A stretch of 6,593 bases of DNA from Candidatus Iainarchaeum andersonii SCGC AAA011-E11 (GTDB lineage: Archaea; Iainarchaeota; Iainarchaeia; Iainarchaeales; Iainarchaeaceae). The notes beneath the pieces are model-generated. The model did not search any database, had not been told where the DNA came from, and was given only the letters and a program-made list of their open reading frames with translations. The DNA lies in assembly GCA_000402355.1 (NCBI GenBank), contig AQRS01000020.1, positions 16,072 to 22,664 on the forward strand, given 5' to 3'. A program made the translations under genes and the position numbers. This document shows, one piece after another, positions 6,269 through 6,593 of the stretch (position 1 is its first letter; each line of letters opens with the position of its first letter).

Positions 6269-6593
6269 CTACGGGGTGTTTGACGGGTTTTGAGGCATTT
6301 GCGACTTGTTTGCGCTACTTTTAGCACTAATGTGGTTGCCTTGCTTTTTCTCGTACCATTTCTCGAGAAACTCCGGATTTGAGTTATGTATAAGTTTAGC
6401 CTGTCCAGCATGAGCTTCGATGTGTTCCGGAGTAAACTCCGGGATTTGTTTGATGTTCTCGGTTGTTCTCACGTTTTTGTAAAGCCTGCGGTTCATCTGG
6501 CTTCTTAATTCGCATATCTCAAGAAACCCCTCTTTTGTCACATGAGCCCCTGTTTTCATTATTTCCAGGCAACGCAGCCATAACTTGAAAGAG
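6269..6593 (-). CDS. LAGLIDADG-family homing endonuclease, C-terminal part (5' end cut by window)
   Basis: The minus-strand frame is open to the right edge, so the ATG at 6559 is internal and only the last 107 residues are seen. The pattern F2..W5......I11....H17-V-T-K-E-G22...I26..L29...M33-N34 matches the end of I-OnuI-like LAGLIDADG endonucleases, whose last helices read F..W.....L....HLT..GL..I..IK..MN. Members cut long DNA sites and spread themselves or their host intron; the LAGLIDADG helices and catalytic acids would be to the right, outside the window. After the family block comes an unusual tail of about 70 residues, KNVRTTENIKQIPEFTPEHI then an EFLEKWYEKK segment and a Ser/Asn/Pro-rich end. 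The stop is TAG, and the frame then stays open for another 51 codons, so the C-terminus may be truncated. No rRNA or other obvious host exon is seen downstream, so a free-standing gene is possible. Confidence 0.65.
   Translation of the reverse strand, partial: SFKLWLRCLEIMKTGAHVTKEGFLEICELRSQMNRRLYKNVRTTENIKQIPEFTPEHIEAHAGQAKLIHNSNPEFLEKWYEKKQGNHISAKSSANKSQMPQNPSNTP

Overview
The window looks archaeal, and a DPANN-type lineage such as Diapherotrites or a relative is my best guess. The strongest evidence is the N-terminus of the large minus-strand protein. It has a textbook archaeal class III (type IV pilin-like) signal, with G|QGGLEYLLLIGGALL directly followed by a hydrophobic helix. Supporting signs are TTG starts preceded by purine-rich Shine-Dalgarno sites, an AT-rich TATA-like box about 26 nt upstream of an apparently leaderless ATG, and short intergenic gaps. 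The phylum assignment is inference.

Layout from left to right. (1) Positions 1-500, plus strand: the C-terminal part of an alpha/beta hydrolase, cut by the window edge but with its whole catalytic triad visible. (2) Positions 519-4268, minus strand, convergent with the hydrolase: a 1,249-residue exported modular surface protein. Its order is pilin-like signal and anchor, Cys-rich segments, a Gly/Asn/Thr linker with N-glycosylation sequons, an Ig/FnIII-like domain, a right-handed parallel beta-helix, a FnIII domain, a cadherin-like/He_PIG domain and a C-terminal DNRLRE-type domain. (3) A 149-nt divergent intergenic region, then positions 4418-5098, plus strand: a multi-spanning membrane protein that I recognise as DUF6498-like. 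(4) Positions 5170-5562, plus strand: a very basic 130-residue protein of unknown family with a near-perfect archaeal ribosome binding site in front of a TTG start. (5) Positions 5649-6056, plus strand: a cyclophilin-like-fold protein of the DUF369 family. (6) Positions 6269-6593, minus strand: the C-terminal end of a LAGLIDADG homing endonuclease running off the right edge. Its TAG stop is followed in the same frame by 51 more open codons.

The genes do not form an obvious pathway. The centre of the window is a surface-interaction locus (adhesin or polysaccharide-binding protein) beside a divergently transcribed membrane protein. The right third is a group of small, separately promoted genes next to a selfish element. 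The most unexplained signal is an 8-9-mer, (C)TACATAAC, present five times (both strands counted) between 5100 and 6390. Two of those copies form an inverted repeat just upstream of the DUF369 gene. I found no rRNA, tRNA, CRISPR array or insertion sequence.
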